Shown here piece after piece: positions 19,937 through 29,969 of a DNA stretch of 64,000 nucleotides (positions are counted from its first letter, which is position 1; each line of letters begins with the position of its first letter). Made by a program: the position numbers and the translations under genes. The notes below the pieces were generated by a model, which was given only the letters and a program-made list of their open reading frames with translations, had not been told where the DNA came from and did no database searches. Source of the DNA: Rhizobium sp. BT03. GTDB lineage: Bacteria; Pseudomonadota; Alphaproteobacteria; Rhizobiales; Rhizobiaceae. The stretch spans positions 1,612,001 through 1,676,000 of the forward strand of contig NZ_CP125640.1 in NCBI RefSeq assembly GCF_030053155.1, given 5' to 3'.

Positions 19937-20178
19937 GGCGACAATCCTTTTGAAACGCTGCACGAGAACATGACTGGCCACAGATAGCCTCCTGAATATG
20001 GCGAAAATTGCCCGTAAGAATGGCTTTTCCCGCCTAATTGATGAATAGGATTTTAAATATAATCAAGACAAAGCGTTAACCGCGGCTTTTCCCTCCCCAT
20101 GACGTGCCGGCATCGCCTGCGGGCAATCGTAAATTAACCCCCGCGCCCTAAAGTTACCCGGAATTTGAGGGTTTCATT

Positions 20179-23100
20179 TTGTTATCCAGGCTGAGCGACA
20201 ACAAGCAGTTACGGCGCGTGTTGAAGAATACCCGCGTCTCGTTTCTGGTTTCGTCGCTTGTCGCCCTTGTCGTCATCATGGTCGGCTTCGGCCTCGACCG
20301 GGCCAATACTCAATCTTATGTGCGCGAACTTCATATCCGCACCGAAAGCGAGGCGAACCTCATTCGCGCCCGGGTGATGGCTGAGATCAATATGGACCTC
20401 AGCATGGTCCGCGACCTTGCCAATCTGATCTCCGTCAGCGCCGCAAACGGAGAGGAGATGGAGCGGCAGATCAACTGGCTGCTGATCCAGAATCCGTCCT
20501 TCATTCACATCGCCGTCGCACCGGATTTCATCATCGACAACATTTATCCCAGGCTACCCGGCAATGAGCAGATCGGCCGCGACGTGCGCGCAACGCTGTT
20601 TTCACGCCAGGCAATGACGCCGGCGGCCGGCGATCAGTCGGCGCGCTTCTATGGCCCTGTCAGCATCGACGGCCGGGACGGCTTTGCCATATTCTTCCCG
20701 GTTTTCGTCAAGGAGAACGGCCAACGGCGGCTCTGGGGGGCGGTCGAGCTCGTCATCGACCAGCAGATGTTCTACGAGGCGACCGGGCTGATGCCGGCGC
20801 GCGACCGCGAGAACCGGGAACGTTTTCCGCATCTCAACCATCTTTCGATCGCCATCCGGGATATCGGCTCACCGGCGAGGGCCGCGACAACAGCGCCCTT
20901 CTTCGGGTCGTCCGAGATCGACGACAAGGATCCGATGCGCCAGAAGATCGGCTTTGCCGGCGGCAAGTGGGAACTCTCCGTCGTCCCCAACAGCGGCTGG
21001 AACGCGATACCGGAAAACCGAACCGAGCTGCGACTGATCGTCCTTGCCGCCGGCTGCATCATCATCATCCCGATCTTCTTCGCGACCCTCCTGCTCGGCG
21101 AGCGCAATCGCAACATCACCGAGCTGGAGATGCGCGAGACGAAACTCAAGGAACTGTCGCAGCGGCTCGATCTGGCGCTGGAATCCTCGAATATCGGTAT
21201 CTGGGAACTGCAGGATCATTCGAGCAGCCTGCTCTGGGATGCGCGCGCCGCGGCCCTGCACGGCAAGCCGGCGCAGGAGGGCAGCCGGGCGCTCGACGAA
21301 TGGCTGGCGGCCATCCTGCCCGAGGACCGCGACATCGCCGAAGTGCATTTCTTCAGCTGCAGCATTGCCGGCACTACCTGCACGGCGCAATACCGCATCC
21401 TGCTTGCCGATGGCGGGATCCGGCATCTCCGCTCGGTCGGCGCCTTCTATACGGATGCCGGCGGCGTCAGCAAGACGATCGGCATCGTCTGGGACGTGAC
21501 CGCCGATGCCGAGACGACCGACACGCTGCGCAAGGCGAAAGACATGAGCGAGGTCAAGAATGCCGAGCTGGAGCTGGCGCTTGAAGAGCTTTCCAGCCGC
21601 GAGGGGCAGCTCGCCGAACTGTCGAGCCGGCTCGATCTGGCGCTCAATTCCTATCAATGCGGCATCTGGGAAGCGCGGCCCGACCGGGGCGGCTCGATCT
21701 GGAACGAGCGCATGCACGAGCTCTACGGGCTTGCGCCGCGCAACGGCTTCATGACCGAGGAGACCTGGCTTGGCTGCATCCACCCCGAGGATCGGGGGCT
21801 GGCGCTCGAAAGCGCGCGCCACTTCAAGAAGAACGGCGATACCCACACCCTCGTCTGCCGGGTGATCGTCGATAACGGCACGGTGCGTTATGTCCGCTCG
21901 GTCGGCAAGGTCCACCAGACGGGGGCCGGCGAGATGAAGATCATGGGCATCGCCTTCGATGCCACCGAAGACGTGCTGATGACGATCCGGCTGAAGGCGG
22001 CCAAGGACGAGGCGGTCGCCAAGAATATCGAGCTCGAGCTTGCCAAGAACCGGATCGAGCACAATTCGCTGCACGACCCGCTGACCGCGCTCGCCAATCG
22101 CCGCAAACTCGACATCGCCCTCGAAGAGCTGACCAATGACGGCCGCCGGCAGCGGCAGAAATTCTCAATCCTGCACATCGACCTCGACCGCTTCAAGGAG
22201 ATCAACGACACGCTCGGCCACGCCGCCGGCGATGCGATGCTGGTGCATGCCTCGAAGGTACTCGCCAAGAATGTCCGCGGCAGCGATATCGTCGCGCGCA
22301 TCGGCGGCGACGAATTCGTCATCCTCGCCGTCGATGTCGGCGACGCGGAAATGGCGGAGCTTTCGACGCGGATCATCGAGGAGATGCGCCAGCCGATCGA
22401 TTTCCAGGGGTTTGCCTGCCGCTGCGGCGTGTCGATCGGCATCGCGCTTGCCAACGGCATTCATGTCGATGCGCGCAAGGTGCTGATCAATGCCGATATC
22501 GCCCTCTACCGCGCCAAGAGCATGGGCCGCAACCGCTTCGAATTCTTCAACCACAATCTCCAGGCCGATATCATCAACACCAAACGCACCGCCGACGAGA
22601 TCCTCGCCGGCATCGACAATGGCGAATTCACCGCCTGGTATCAGCCGCAATTCTCCGCCCGGACGATGGAGCTGACCGGGGTGGAGGCTCTGGTGCGCTG
22701 GAAGCATCCGTCCAAGGGGTGGCTGGCGCCCGATAAGTTCCTGCGCATCGCCGACGAGATCAATGTCGTGCAGATGCTCGACCGGATCGTGCTGGAAACG
22801 GCGCTGCGCGACAGGATGCGCTGGACGGCGCTGGGCATTGCCGTGCCCAAGGTCTCGGTCAATGTCTCGGCGCGGCGGCTGCATGACGGCAGCCTGTTGG
22901 AATCGCTCGCCGATCTGCATATCCGTCCCGGCGAACTTTCCTTCGAACTGGTGGAATCGATCTTCCTCGATGAGAGCGAGGATGTCGCGTCGCACAATCT
23001 CGAGCGCATCAAGGCGCTCGGTATCGATATCGAGATCGACGATTTCGGCACCGGCCATACGTCGATCGTCAGCCTGTTGAAGCTGAAGCCGAAGCGGCTG

Positions 23101-23352
23101 AAGATCGATCGCCAACTGGTGCAGCCGATCGTCGGCGCCACGCAGGAGCGGGCGCTGGTCCGCTCGATCATCGACATTGCCCGCTCGCTCGGCGTCGAGA
23201 CGGTGGCCGAAGGCGTGGAGACGGCGGCCCATGCCGAACTGCTGCGCGATCTCGGCTGCGATATCCTGCAGGGCTATGCCTTCTCGCGGCCGCTCTCCTT
23301 CGAGGATTTCACCACCGAGGCCACAGGAACGGGATGGCGGCTGGCGTCCTGA
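20179..23352 (+). CDS. CHASE-PAS-PAS-GGDEF-EAL cyclic-di-GMP protein
   Basis: 1057 aa from a TTG start with GAGGG 7 nt upstream. Order: helix about 22-42; periplasmic CHASE sensor about 55-270 ([20 protein letters not shown] onward); helix about 288-308; two PAS/PAC domains about 330-440 and 480-590, each begun by [21 protein letters not shown] text; GGDEF about 630-790 with intact GGDEF at 709-713; EAL about 800-1045 with intact EAL at 836-838, [10 protein letters not shown] and EGVET. Both diguanylate cyclase and phosphodiesterase sites look competent. Ligand unknown. Located upstream of aroC, 151 nt apart. Confidence 0.93.
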   Translation: MLSRLSDNKQLRRVLKNTRVSFLVSSLVALVVIMVGFGLDRANTQSYVRELHIRTESEANLIRARVMAEINMDLSMVRDLANLISVSAANGEEMERQINWLLIQNPSFIHIAVAPDFIIDNIYPRLPGNEQIGRDVRATLFSRQAMTPAAGDQSARFYGPVSIDGRDGFAIFFPVFVKENGQRRLWGAVELVIDQQMFYEATGLMPARDRENRERFPHLNHLSIAIRDIGSPARAATTAPFFGSSEIDDKDPMRQKIGFAGGKWELSVVPNSGWNAIPENRTELRLIVLAAGCIIIIPIFFATLLLGERNRNITELEMRETKLKELSQRLDLALESSNIGIWELQDHSSSLLWDARAAALHGKPAQEGSRALDEWLAAILPEDRDIAEVHFFSCSIAGTTCTAQYRILLADGGIRHLRSVGAFYTDAGGVSKTIGIVWDVTADAETTDTLRKAKDMSEVKNAELELALEELSSREGQLAELSSRLDLALNSYQCGIWEARPDRGGSIWNERMHELYGLAPRNGFMTEETWLGCIHPEDRGLALESARHFKKNGDTHTLVCRVIVDNGTVRYVRSVGKVHQTGAGEMKIMGIAFDATEDVLMTIRLKAAKDEAVAKNIELELAKNRIEHNSLHDPLTALANRRKLDIALEELTNDGRRQRQKFSILHIDLDRFKEINDTLGHAAGDAMLVHASKVLAKNVRGSDIVARIGGDEFVILAVDVGDAEMAELSTRIIEEMRQPIDFQGFACRCGVSIGIALANGIHVDARKVLINADIALYRAKSMGRNRFEFFNHNLQADIINTKRTADEILAGIDNGEFTAWYQPQFSARTMELTGVEALVRWKHPSKGWLAPDKFLRIADEINVVQMLDRIVLETALRDRMRWTALGIAVPKVSVNVSARRLHDGSLLESLADLHIRPGELSFELVESIFLDESEDVASHNLERIKALGIDIEIDDFGTGHTSIVSLLKLKPKRLKIDRQLVQPIVGATQERALVRSIIDIARSLGVETVAEGVETAAHAELLRDLGCDILQGYAFSRPLSFEDFTTEATGTGWRLAS

Positions 23353-23503
23353 CCGCCTTCCTTCGATATGGACGGAACAGCATTTCGGCCGCTGCCGGTT
23401 TGACGCAAAGAAAGGCTTTTGCCTCGATGGCTTTTTGGCCTATGAGTGTCGCGCCTTTTCAAGCAATGGCGCGACCGGCTTTAGCGCGCCACCGTGGGAA
23501 CAC

Positions 23504-24601
23504 ATGTCGCACAATACATTCGGTCACCTCTTCCGCGTAACCACCTGGGGCGAAAGCCATGGTCCGGCGCTCGGCTGCGTCGTCGACGGCTGCCCTCCGG
23601 GGCTGCGCTTCAAGCTCGAGGACCTGCAGGTCTGGCTCGACAAGCGCAAGCCCGGGCAGTCGCGCTTCGTGACGCAGCGGCGCGAGGACGACTTGGTGAA
23701 GGTGCTCTCCGGCGTCATGCTCGACGCCGACGGCGAGACGATGACGACGACAGGCACGCCGATCTCGATGCTGATCGAAAACACCGACCAGCGCTCCAAG
23801 GATTACGGCGAGATCGCCCGGCAATATCGCCCCGGCCATGCCGACTTTACCTATGACCTGAAATACGGCATCCGCGATTATCGCGGCGGCGGCCGTTCCT
23901 CGGCGCGCGAGACCGCAGCACGGGTTGCCGCCGGCGGCATCGCCCGCCTCGTCGTGCCCGGTGTGACCGTGCGCGGCGCCCTGGTGCAGATCGGCAAACA
24001 CAAGATCGACCGGCGCAACTGGGATTGGGATCAGGTCGAGCAGAACCCGTTCTTCTCCCCCGATGCCGCGATCGTGCCGGTCTGGGAGGAATATCTCGAC
24101 GGCATCCGCAAGACGGGCTCGTCGATCGGCGCCGTCGTCGAAGTGGTCGCAGAAGGCGTGCCCGCCGGCATCGGCGCGCCGATCTATGCCAAGCTCGACC
24201 AGGACATCGCCTCGCTGCTGATGTCGATCAACGCCGTCAAGGGCGTCGAGATCGGCAATGGTTTTGCCGCCGCCGAAACCTCGGGCGAAGACAATGCCGA
24301 TGAGATGCGCATGGGCAATGACGGCGTGCCGATCTTCCTTTCCAACAATGCCGGCGGTATTCTCGGCGGGATATCGACCGGACAGCCTGTTGTGGCGCGT
24401 TTCGCCGTCAAGCCGACCTCGTCGATCCTGACCGAACGCCAGTCGATCGATGCCGACGGCAAGAATGTCGATGTCCGCACCAAGGGCCGGCACGACCCCT
24501 GCGTCGGCATCCGCGCCGTGCCGATCGGCGAAGCGATGGTCGCCTGCGCCGTCGCCGACCATTATCTTCGCGACCGCGGCCAGACCGGCCGTCTGAAATA
24601 G
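23504..24601 (+). CDS. aroC: Chorismate synthase
   Basis: Converts EPSP to chorismate with reduced FMN, last step of the shikimate pathway. 365 aa from [20 protein letters not shown], which is the conserved start. Signatures: [53 protein letters not shown] and [13 protein letters not shown]. Nine nt upstream of ribB on the same strand, so probably co-transcribed. Confidence 0.97.
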   Translation: MSHNTFGHLFRVTTWGESHGPALGCVVDGCPPGLRFKLEDLQVWLDKRKPGQSRFVTQRREDDLVKVLSGVMLDADGETMTTTGTPISMLIENTDQRSKDYGEIARQYRPGHADFTYDLKYGIRDYRGGGRSSARETAARVAAGGIARLVVPGVTVRGALVQIGKHKIDRRNWDWDQVEQNPFFSPDAAIVPVWEEYLDGIRKTGSSIGAVVEVVAEGVPAGIGAPIYAKLDQDIASLLMSINAVKGVEIGNGFAAAETSGEDNADEMRMGNDGVPIFLSNNAGGILGGISTGQPVVARFAVKPTSSILTERQSIDADGKNVDVRTKGRHDPCVGIRAVPIGEAMVACAVADHYLRDRGQTGRLK

Positions 24602-24610
24602 GAGCGCCCC

Positions 24611-25714
24611 ATGTCTTATGATCAGAAGCGCGTCGTCGACGCCATCCGGGCCTTCGAGGCCGGCGAGATCGTTGTCGTCATGGATGACAATGACCGCGAG
24701 AACGAGGGCGATCTGATCGTCGCCGCCGTCCATACCACGCCTGAAAAAATGGCCTTCATCGTGCGCCACACCTCCGGCATCGTCTGCGCGCCGATGCCGA
24801 AGGAGGAGGCCAAGCGCCTCAACCTCAACGCCATGGTGGCGGAAAACGATTCGGCCCACACGACGGCCTTCACCGTCTCGGTCGATTTCAAGCACGGCAC
24901 GACGACCGGCATCTCCGCCGACGACCGGACGCTGACGGTGCGCAACCTCGCCAATCCGAATGTCGGTGCGGCCGATTTCGTCCGTCCCGGCCATATCTTC
25001 CCGCTGGTTTCGCGCGAAGGCGGCGTGCTGATGCGCTCCGGCCATACGGAAGCGGCCGTCGATCTCTGCAAGCTTGCCGGCCTGCCGCCGATCGGCGTCA
25101 TCTCCGAACTGGTCAATGATGACGGCACGGTCACGCGTGGCCCGCAGGTGGTCGATTTCGCCGCGCAGCACGGGCTGAAGCTCGTCTCCGTCGCCGATCT
25201 CATCGCTTATCGCCAGCGCAAGGAAACGCTGGTCGAGCACGGCACCAGCTTCGACATCGACACACCCTTCGGCAAGGCCAAGGCCCATACCTATGCCCTG
25301 CCCTGGGACCCGATGCAGCATCTTGCCGTCGTCTTCGGCGATATCCGCGACGGCGTCGACATTCCGGTGCGCCTGCATCCGGAGAATGTCGCCGAGGATC
25401 TCTTCGGCAAGAACAGCCCGGTCGATTTCTACATGAAGAAGATTTCCGAGGAAGGCCGTGGCGTCATCGTCTATCTGCGCGAGGGCTCGGTCGGCGTCGG
25501 CCACCACGACAACGGCCGCAAGGCCCGCAACCAGGGCCGCGAAGCCCATGCCGAAGCGCAGACGCGCGACAGCGAATGGCTGGAAATCGGCCTCGGCGCC
25601 CAGATCCTCAAGGACCTCGGCGTCAGCTCGATCAAGCTGCTCACCAGCCGCGAGCGCCACTATGTCGGGCTGGAAGGTTTCGGGATCAAGATCAGCAAGA
25701 CGGAGATTTGCTGA
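24611..25714 (+). CDS. ribB: 3,4-dihydroxy-2-butanone 4-phosphate synthase with degenerate GTP cyclohydrolase II-like domain
   Basis: 367 aa. Residues 1-205 are RibB: VVVMDDNDRENEGDLIVAA, the FIVRHTSGIVCAP region, VSVDFKHGTTTGIS and REGGVLMRSGHTEAAVDLCK carry the catalytic acids and phosphate contacts, so the ribulose-5-phosphate reaction should work. Residues 210-367 align with RibA but lack the three zinc cysteines: the place reads VDIPVRLHPENVAEDLFG with no Cys. The domain is thus unlikely to open GTP. Such RibBX-type fusions are known in proteobacteria. Downstream of aroC. Confidence 0.92.
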   Translation: MSYDQKRVVDAIRAFEAGEIVVVMDDNDRENEGDLIVAAVHTTPEKMAFIVRHTSGIVCAPMPKEEAKRLNLNAMVAENDSAHTTAFTVSVDFKHGTTTGISADDRTLTVRNLANPNVGAADFVRPGHIFPLVSREGGVLMRSGHTEAAVDLCKLAGLPPIGVISELVNDDGTVTRGPQVVDFAAQHGLKLVSVADLIAYRQRKETLVEHGTSFDIDTPFGKAKAHTYALPWDPMQHLAVVFGDIRDGVDIPVRLHPENVAEDLFGKNSPVDFYMKKISEEGRGVIVYLREGSVGVGHHDNGRKARNQGREAHAEAQTRDSEWLEIGLGAQILKDLGVSSIKLLTSRERHYVGLEGFGIKISKTEIC

Positions 25715-25724
25715 GGGGAGACTT

Positions 25725-25750
25725 CCCTTCTCCCCAGCGGGGAGAAGCGG
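25725..25750. repeat. Partial RIME-like hairpin
   Basis: CTTCTCCCC-AGC-GGGGAGAAG, a single inner hairpin of the dispersed palindromic family, just after the ribB stop and convergent with the YcaQ-like gene. It may serve as a bidirectional transcription end, though no U-tract follows. Confidence 0.6.
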
Positions 25751-25813
25751 AATTGTGGCGCCGTCTCGGTCCCTTTCTCGTCGGTACGAGCAGATATATC
25801 GAACGAAGTTCGA

Positions 25814-27004
25814 CTACCCTCTCCACCCCTCCAGCAACACCACCTTCTCCACGCCCGCAAACCGCGCCACCCGATCCAACTCCGCTTCCAGCCGCTCCAG
25901 CCGCCCCACTGCTGCCTTCACGCCCGGTTCCAGCCAGAGCCGCCTGACGTCGAGCGTCGATTTCTTCCGGTCGGCCTTCATGTCGATGCGGCCGATCAGC
26001 CGGTCGCCTTCGAGCAGCGGGAAGACGTAATAGCCATATTCGCGCTTCGGCTCGGGCACGAAAATCTCGATGCGGTAGAAGAAGCCGAACAGGCGTTCGG
26101 TGCGGTTGCGGTCGCGGATCATCGGGTCGAAGGGGCTGAGCACGCGGATGCGCGGCGGGGCGCCGGGGTAATTGTCGAGCGTCGAGAGGAAATCGGCAAA
26201 GGCCCAGGAGGGGCGCGGCTTGACCCCGAGCGCCGGTTCGATCAGCACCTCGATCAGTTCGTCGCGATGGGCGGCGACCCAGGCTTTGGCCTCGTCAGGC
26301 GAGACGAGGTTCCAGAAGGCCGATATCTCGCCATGGGTGGCAAAGCCGAGGCGGCTGAGCGCGCTGCGGCAGGCCCAGTCGATAAATTCCTCGCGGCTCA
26401 CCTCCGGCTCGCGGAATTCGGCCGGAATGACGCGCTCGGTGAGATCATAGATCTTCTGGAAGTTCGAGCGGCCGGCGATGGCGAACTTGCCGGTGTGCCA
26501 GAAATATTCGAGCGCCGTCTTGTTCGGATGCCAGTTCCACCAGCCGCCGGAAACATGGCCGTCGGCCTTGATGTCACGCGCCAGGATCGCGCCGTCGCGC
26601 TCCACGCGCTCATAAGTCTCCGCGAAGGCCGCCTCGAAGCCTTCGCCGCGCCATTTGCGCCAGCGCTCGACGATGACCTTCTCCTGATGGCGGAACTTGT
26701 GTTTCCAATAGACGAAGAAGGCGCTCGGCAGGATCGAGGCGTCATGGGTCCAGTGCTCGAACAGCGTGCCGTCCTTTTCGAGCAGCGCGGTCAGGTGCTC
26801 GCGCCTGTAGGTTTGATTGCGCGAAAATAGGATCTGGTGATGCGCCCGCTCGACCGTCTGGATGCTGTCCACCTGGACGAAACCCAACTCACGGATGAGC
26901 TGCAGCAGGCCTGATTTGGTCAGGGCGCGGTTCGGCGGCGCGCTCAATCCCTGCTTGGCAAGGAAGACACGGCGAGCGTCGGCATTGGAGAGCAGATTCG
27001 TCAT
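25814..27004 (-). CDS. YcaQ/AlkZ-like winged-helix DNA glycosylase
   Basis: 396 aa, HTH_42 superfamily. Family members remove alkylated or crosslinked bases. The N-terminal part has a tandem winged helix; the catalytic QxD motif of the YcaQ branch is seen in FVQVDSIQTVERAHHQI (Q44, D46). RREHLTALLEKDGTLFEHWTHDASILP and FDPMIRDRNRTERLFGFFYRIEIFVP are family signatures. The presence of QxD rather than QxQ suggests crosslink-unhooking activity as in E. coli YcaQ; this is inferred. Lone gene, convergent with ribB. Confidence 0.88.
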   Translation of the reverse strand: MTNLLSNADARRVFLAKQGLSAPPNRALTKSGLLQLIRELGFVQVDSIQTVERAHHQILFSRNQTYRREHLTALLEKDGTLFEHWTHDASILPSAFFVYWKHKFRHQEKVIVERWRKWRGEGFEAAFAETYERVERDGAILARDIKADGHVSGGWWNWHPNKTALEYFWHTGKFAIAGRSNFQKIYDLTERVIPAEFREPEVSREEFIDWACRSALSRLGFATHGEISAFWNLVSPDEAKAWVAAHRDELIEVLIEPALGVKPRPSWAFADFLSTLDNYPGAPPRIRVLSPFDPMIRDRNRTERLFGFFYRIEIFVPEPKREYGYYVFPLLEGDRLIGRIDMKADRKKSTLDVRRLWLEPGVKAAVGRLERLEAELDRVARFAGVEKVVLLEGWRG

Positions 27005-27113
27005 GGATGCATGATAGCGCGGAAAATCTTCCTAGCCACCCGATATAGCGATTTGCTCTTCATCACCCTCGCTTACCCGTATAGAAGCGCTGCTGTCGGG
27101 TTGCGCCAGCGGC

Positions 27114-27296
27114 TGCCCCTCACCCTAACCCTCTCCCCGCTCGCGGGGAGAGGGGACGTGCCCTGCGAGAGGCTGGTGGGGAATGGAGAGGTCGCGGCAT
27201 GGTCCCTTCGCCCCGTTTACGGGGGTCCGAAGGACGGGTCGAGACGCGTGGCTCGACCCCGGTGGGGTGCCGGCAGGCGGATGAGGGGCCGGCATC
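27114..27296. repeat. RIME-like mosaic, copy upstream of bioM
   Basis: CCCCTCACCCTAACCCTCTC then CCCGCTCGCGGGGAGAGGGG at the left; CCCTTCGCCCCGTTTACGGG in the middle; GGTGCCGGCAGGCGGATGAG at the right. The element shares blocks with the copies at 19495 and 9987. It fills most of the 313 nt gap between the YcaQ-like gene and bioM, so any bioMNY promoter must lie in or beside it. No BioR-type TTATAGATA-like operator was seen. Confidence 0.75.
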
Positions 27297-27317
27297 GGCA
27301 ATCTCCTCCGATGAAAG

Positions 27318-28007
27318 ATGCGAGGGATTGGGTTGGACATAGAATTCGAAGGTGCCGGGGTCAGATTCGGAACGCGGGTGGCGCTGGAGCCGCTGACGCT
27401 CGGCATCAGCGGCAAACGCATCGGCGTCATCGGGCTCAATGGCTCGGGCAAGACCACGTTTGCGCGGCTGATCAACGGGCTGACCAAGCCGACGGTCGGT
27501 CGCGTCACCGTCAACGGTCGCGACACGGCCGATGAGAAGGCTGCCGCAGTCGACGTCGGCTTCATCTTCCAGTCGCCGCAGAACCAGATCATCCTGCCGA
27601 TCGTCCGGGACGACATCGCCTTCGGGCTGAAGCGGCACGGTTTCAGCAAGGCGGAGATCGAGGCGAAGGTCGATGGCGTGCTCGCCCGCTTCGGGGCCGA
27701 AGCGCTCGCCGACCGCCGGGCGCACGAGCTTTCCGGCGGCGAGCTGCAGGTGGCGGCCCTCTGCTCGGTGCTGGTGACGGGGCCCGGCATTCTCATTCTC
27801 GACGAGCCGACCAACCAGCTCGACCTGAAGAACCGGGCGCTGGTCGAGCGGATTATCGCCGGGCTGCCGGAAAGCGCCATCGTCATCACCCATGATCTGG
27901 ATCTGATCGCCGATTTCGAACGGGTGCTGCTGTTTCATGAAGGGCGGCTCGCCGCCGATGCGCCGGCGGCTGAGGCGATCGCCCGCTACAGGGAGATCGC
28001 CGCCTGA
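27318..28007 (+). CDS. bioM: Biotin ECF transporter ATPase BioM
   Basis: ATPase component of the BioMNY energy-coupling-factor importer. 229 aa. Walker A GLNGSGKTT, Q-loop FIFQSPQNQII, signature LSGGELQ, Walker B ILILDEPTN and the switch His in ITHDLDLIADF are all present. Start uncertain: ATG at 27318 is given, but a TTG at 27333 has a better-spaced AGGGA. Overlaps bioN by one base (TGATG-type junction), indicating translational coupling. Confidence 0.92.
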   Translation: MRGIGLDIEFEGAGVRFGTRVALEPLTLGISGKRIGVIGLNGSGKTTFARLINGLTKPTVGRVTVNGRDTADEKAAAVDVGFIFQSPQNQIILPIVRDDIAFGLKRHGFSKAEIEAKVDGVLARFGAEALADRRAHELSGGELQVAALCSVLVTGPGILILDEPTNQLDLKNRALVERIIAGLPESAIVITHDLDLIADFERVLLFHEGRLAADAPAAEAIARYREIAA

Positions 28008-28615
28008 TGCAGTCGCTCTATGTCGAAGGCAACAGCCCGATGCACCGGCTTTCGCCGCGGGTCAAGCTCGTGTCGCTTGCGGTCTTCGGCATCGTGCTGT
28101 TCATCAGCCAGAACATCGCCCTGCTTTCCGGCTTGGTGGTGCTGACGGCGGTTCTCTACCGCACCACCGGCCTGCCGCTCGGCGAGGGCCTGCGGCGGCT
28201 GCGGCCGGTCTTCCTGACGATTGCGGTCGTGGCGCTCTTCAATCTCCTCTTCAATCCCTGGCAGGCGGCACTCGTGCCGGTGCTGCGGCTGACGGCGTTG
28301 ATGCTGCTTGCCGCCACCGTGACGGCGACGACGTCGATCACCGAGTTCATCGACGAGGTGACGGCGCTTGCCCGCCCGCTCGAACGCACCGGCTGGGTGC
28401 AGGCCGACGATATCGGCCTGGCGCTGGGGCTGGTGCTGCGTTTCGTGCCGGAGATCGTCGGCCGTTATCAGGCGATCCGCGAGGCGCATAAGGCACGTGG
28501 GCTGAAGGTCCGGCCGACGACGCTGCTTGCGCCGCTGATCATCCTGACCCTTAAGGATGCGGATAATATCGCCGCGGCGATTGACGCGCGCGGAATTCGG
28601 CGGCATGTGAGTTAA
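28007..28615 (+). CDS. bioN: Biotin ECF transporter transmembrane protein BioN
   Basis: 202 aa T-component, mostly hydrophobic (about five helices), that couples BioM to the substrate-binding BioY. SPMHRLSPRVKLVSLAVFGI is the N-terminal CbiQ-family region, and the C-terminal coupling motif is in YQAIREAHKARGLKVRP (A-R-G). Sits between bioM and bioY in the usual MNY order. Confidence 0.92.
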   Translation: MQSLYVEGNSPMHRLSPRVKLVSLAVFGIVLFISQNIALLSGLVVLTAVLYRTTGLPLGEGLRRLRPVFLTIAVVALFNLLFNPWQAALVPVLRLTALMLLAATVTATTSITEFIDEVTALARPLERTGWVQADDIGLALGLVLRFVPEIVGRYQAIREAHKARGLKVRPTTLLAPLIILTLKDADNIAAAIDARGIRRHVS

Positions 28616-28636
28616 CGATTGATAAACACGGAATTC

Positions 28637-29203
28637 ATGATGAGCACTCGCGACCTCGTTCTTACCGCCCTCTTTGCCGCGATCATCGTGGCGCTTGGCC
28701 TGCTGCCGCCGATCTCGCTCGGCTTCATTCCGGTGCCGATCACCGCCCAATCCCTCGGCGTCATGATGGCCGGCGTCGTGCTCGGCGCCCGGCGCGGCGC
28801 GATTGCCGTGCTGATCGTGCTGGTTCTGGTCGCGATCGGCCTGCCGGTGCTTTCCGGCGGCCGCGGCGGGCTTGCCATCTTCGCGTCGCCAACGGCCGGC
28901 TTCCTGATCGGCTGGATCTTTGCCGCCTTCGTCACCGGCTATCTCAGCGAACGGCTGGTCAACGAACAGCAATCCGGCCTAGTGCAGACGGTGAGCTTCT
29001 TCCTCACCGCCATGGCCGGCGGCATCGTCGTGCTCTACGCTTTCGGCATCACCTATCTCGCCACCGTCGCCGGCTTCGGCTTCACGAAAGCCTTCGTCGG
29101 CTCGATGGCCTTCATTCCCGGCGACGTGATCAAGGCCTTCGTCGCAGCCCTGCTTGGCCGCGCCGTCATGGTCGGCTATCCCCTGCTGCCGTCGCGCGCC
29201 TGA
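28637..29203 (+). CDS. bioY: Biotin transporter substrate-binding protein BioY
   Basis: 188 aa, six predicted helices, S-component that captures biotin. STRDLVLTALFAAIIVALGL starts the family fold; FIPVPITAQSLGVMMAGVVL and GARRGAIAVL are the BioY signature, GGRGGLAIFASPTAGFLIGW the substrate region. The ATG at 28637 (next codon also ATG) is preferred over a TTG at 28619. 21 nt after bioN. Confidence 0.92.
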   Translation: MMSTRDLVLTALFAAIIVALGLLPPISLGFIPVPITAQSLGVMMAGVVLGARRGAIAVLIVLVLVAIGLPVLSGGRGGLAIFASPTAGFLIGWIFAAFVTGYLSERLVNEQQSGLVQTVSFFLTAMAGGIVVLYAFGITYLATVAGFGFTKAFVGSMAFIPGDVIKAFVAALLGRAVMVGYPLLPSRA

Positions 29204-29235
29204 CGCATAGACCGGCCTTGTCTGGTGAATACCCC

Positions 29236-29257
29236 AACGGCCCCTTCGGGGGCCGTT
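29236..29257 (+). terminator. Stem-loop terminator after bioY
   Basis: AACGGCCCC-TTCG-GGGGCCGTT, a perfect 9 bp stem with a stable UUCG-type loop, 32 nt after the bioY stop. The tract after it is GCGCTT, so the U-tail is weak; still the best candidate end for bioMNY. Confidence 0.65.
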
Positions 29258-29369
29258 GCGCTTAAAGACATGGAGCCCTTCACCAGAAGTCGCTTCCGGT
29301 CCGGATGAATGCGGGAACTTCCAAACCTTCTTTTCATTTGTCGCAACGAACATCCGTGAAGGAGAAATC

Positions 29370-29882
29370 ATGCGAGGCGACCAGCAGGAGGAGATGACTG
29401 CCTGGTTCCGGTCGCTGGATCCTGTCCAGCCGAAGGACATGGTCGGCCTCTGGAGCGGCGTCGGCATTCCGTCGGATCATCCACTGGACGGCGTGCTCGA
29501 GAATCTTAACTGGTTTGGCAAGCGCTTCCATTCCGACATGCGGGCGGACGCCCTGCTCTTCACGTGGAGACCGGGCCGACTGGTGGCGCTGGAGCCAAGC
29601 TTGTTACCCATCAGGCTGGCGATCAAGATGGCGCCCTTTGGCCGGACATTCGTCGCGCGCAGCTGGTTCTCCTACCTGCAGAAGATGCTTCGAGCGAGAG
29701 GCACGACCGCTTCGTTACGGCTTCAGGCCTTTGACGGTATCGAAACGGCTGCGATGATCTACGACAAACAGCCGATCGTGGACTACTTCCGGAGGATTGA
29801 CGATGACGAGATTGCCGGAATGATGTGTGTGCGCGACGACCCTCGGCGATTCTTCTTCAAGCTCCGGAAAGTGACGGACTGA
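29370..29882 (+). CDS. GXWXG / DUF4334 domain protein
   Basis: 170 aa with a clear GAAGGAG Shine-Dalgarno before MRGDQQEEM. N-terminal GXWXG domain (LDPVQPKDMVGLWSGVGIPS, G-L-W-S-G), C-terminal DUF4334 (MIYDKQPIVDYFRRIDDDEI then MMCVRDDPRRFFFKL). This two-domain family is widespread in actinobacteria and rhizobia and has no settled function. Lone gene after the bioY terminator; start of a stretch with more accessory content. Confidence 0.82.
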   Translation: MRGDQQEEMTAWFRSLDPVQPKDMVGLWSGVGIPSDHPLDGVLENLNWFGKRFHSDMRADALLFTWRPGRLVALEPSLLPIRLAIKMAPFGRTFVARSWFSYLQKMLRARGTTASLRLQAFDGIETAAMIYDKQPIVDYFRRIDDDEIAGMMCVRDDPRRFFFKLRKVTD

Positions 29883-29969
29883 GGTATGCAGCAAACGCCT
29901 GGCGCCTGGATAATCTTTCCTCAATCCAAAACAGGCTGAACATGCTATGAAAGCAGGGAAGAGGACGAG

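Noticed and set aside
23459..25660. 733-residue open frame on the minus strand opposite aroC and ribB
   Set aside because: Same artefact of GC codon bias; both genes on the other strand are certain.
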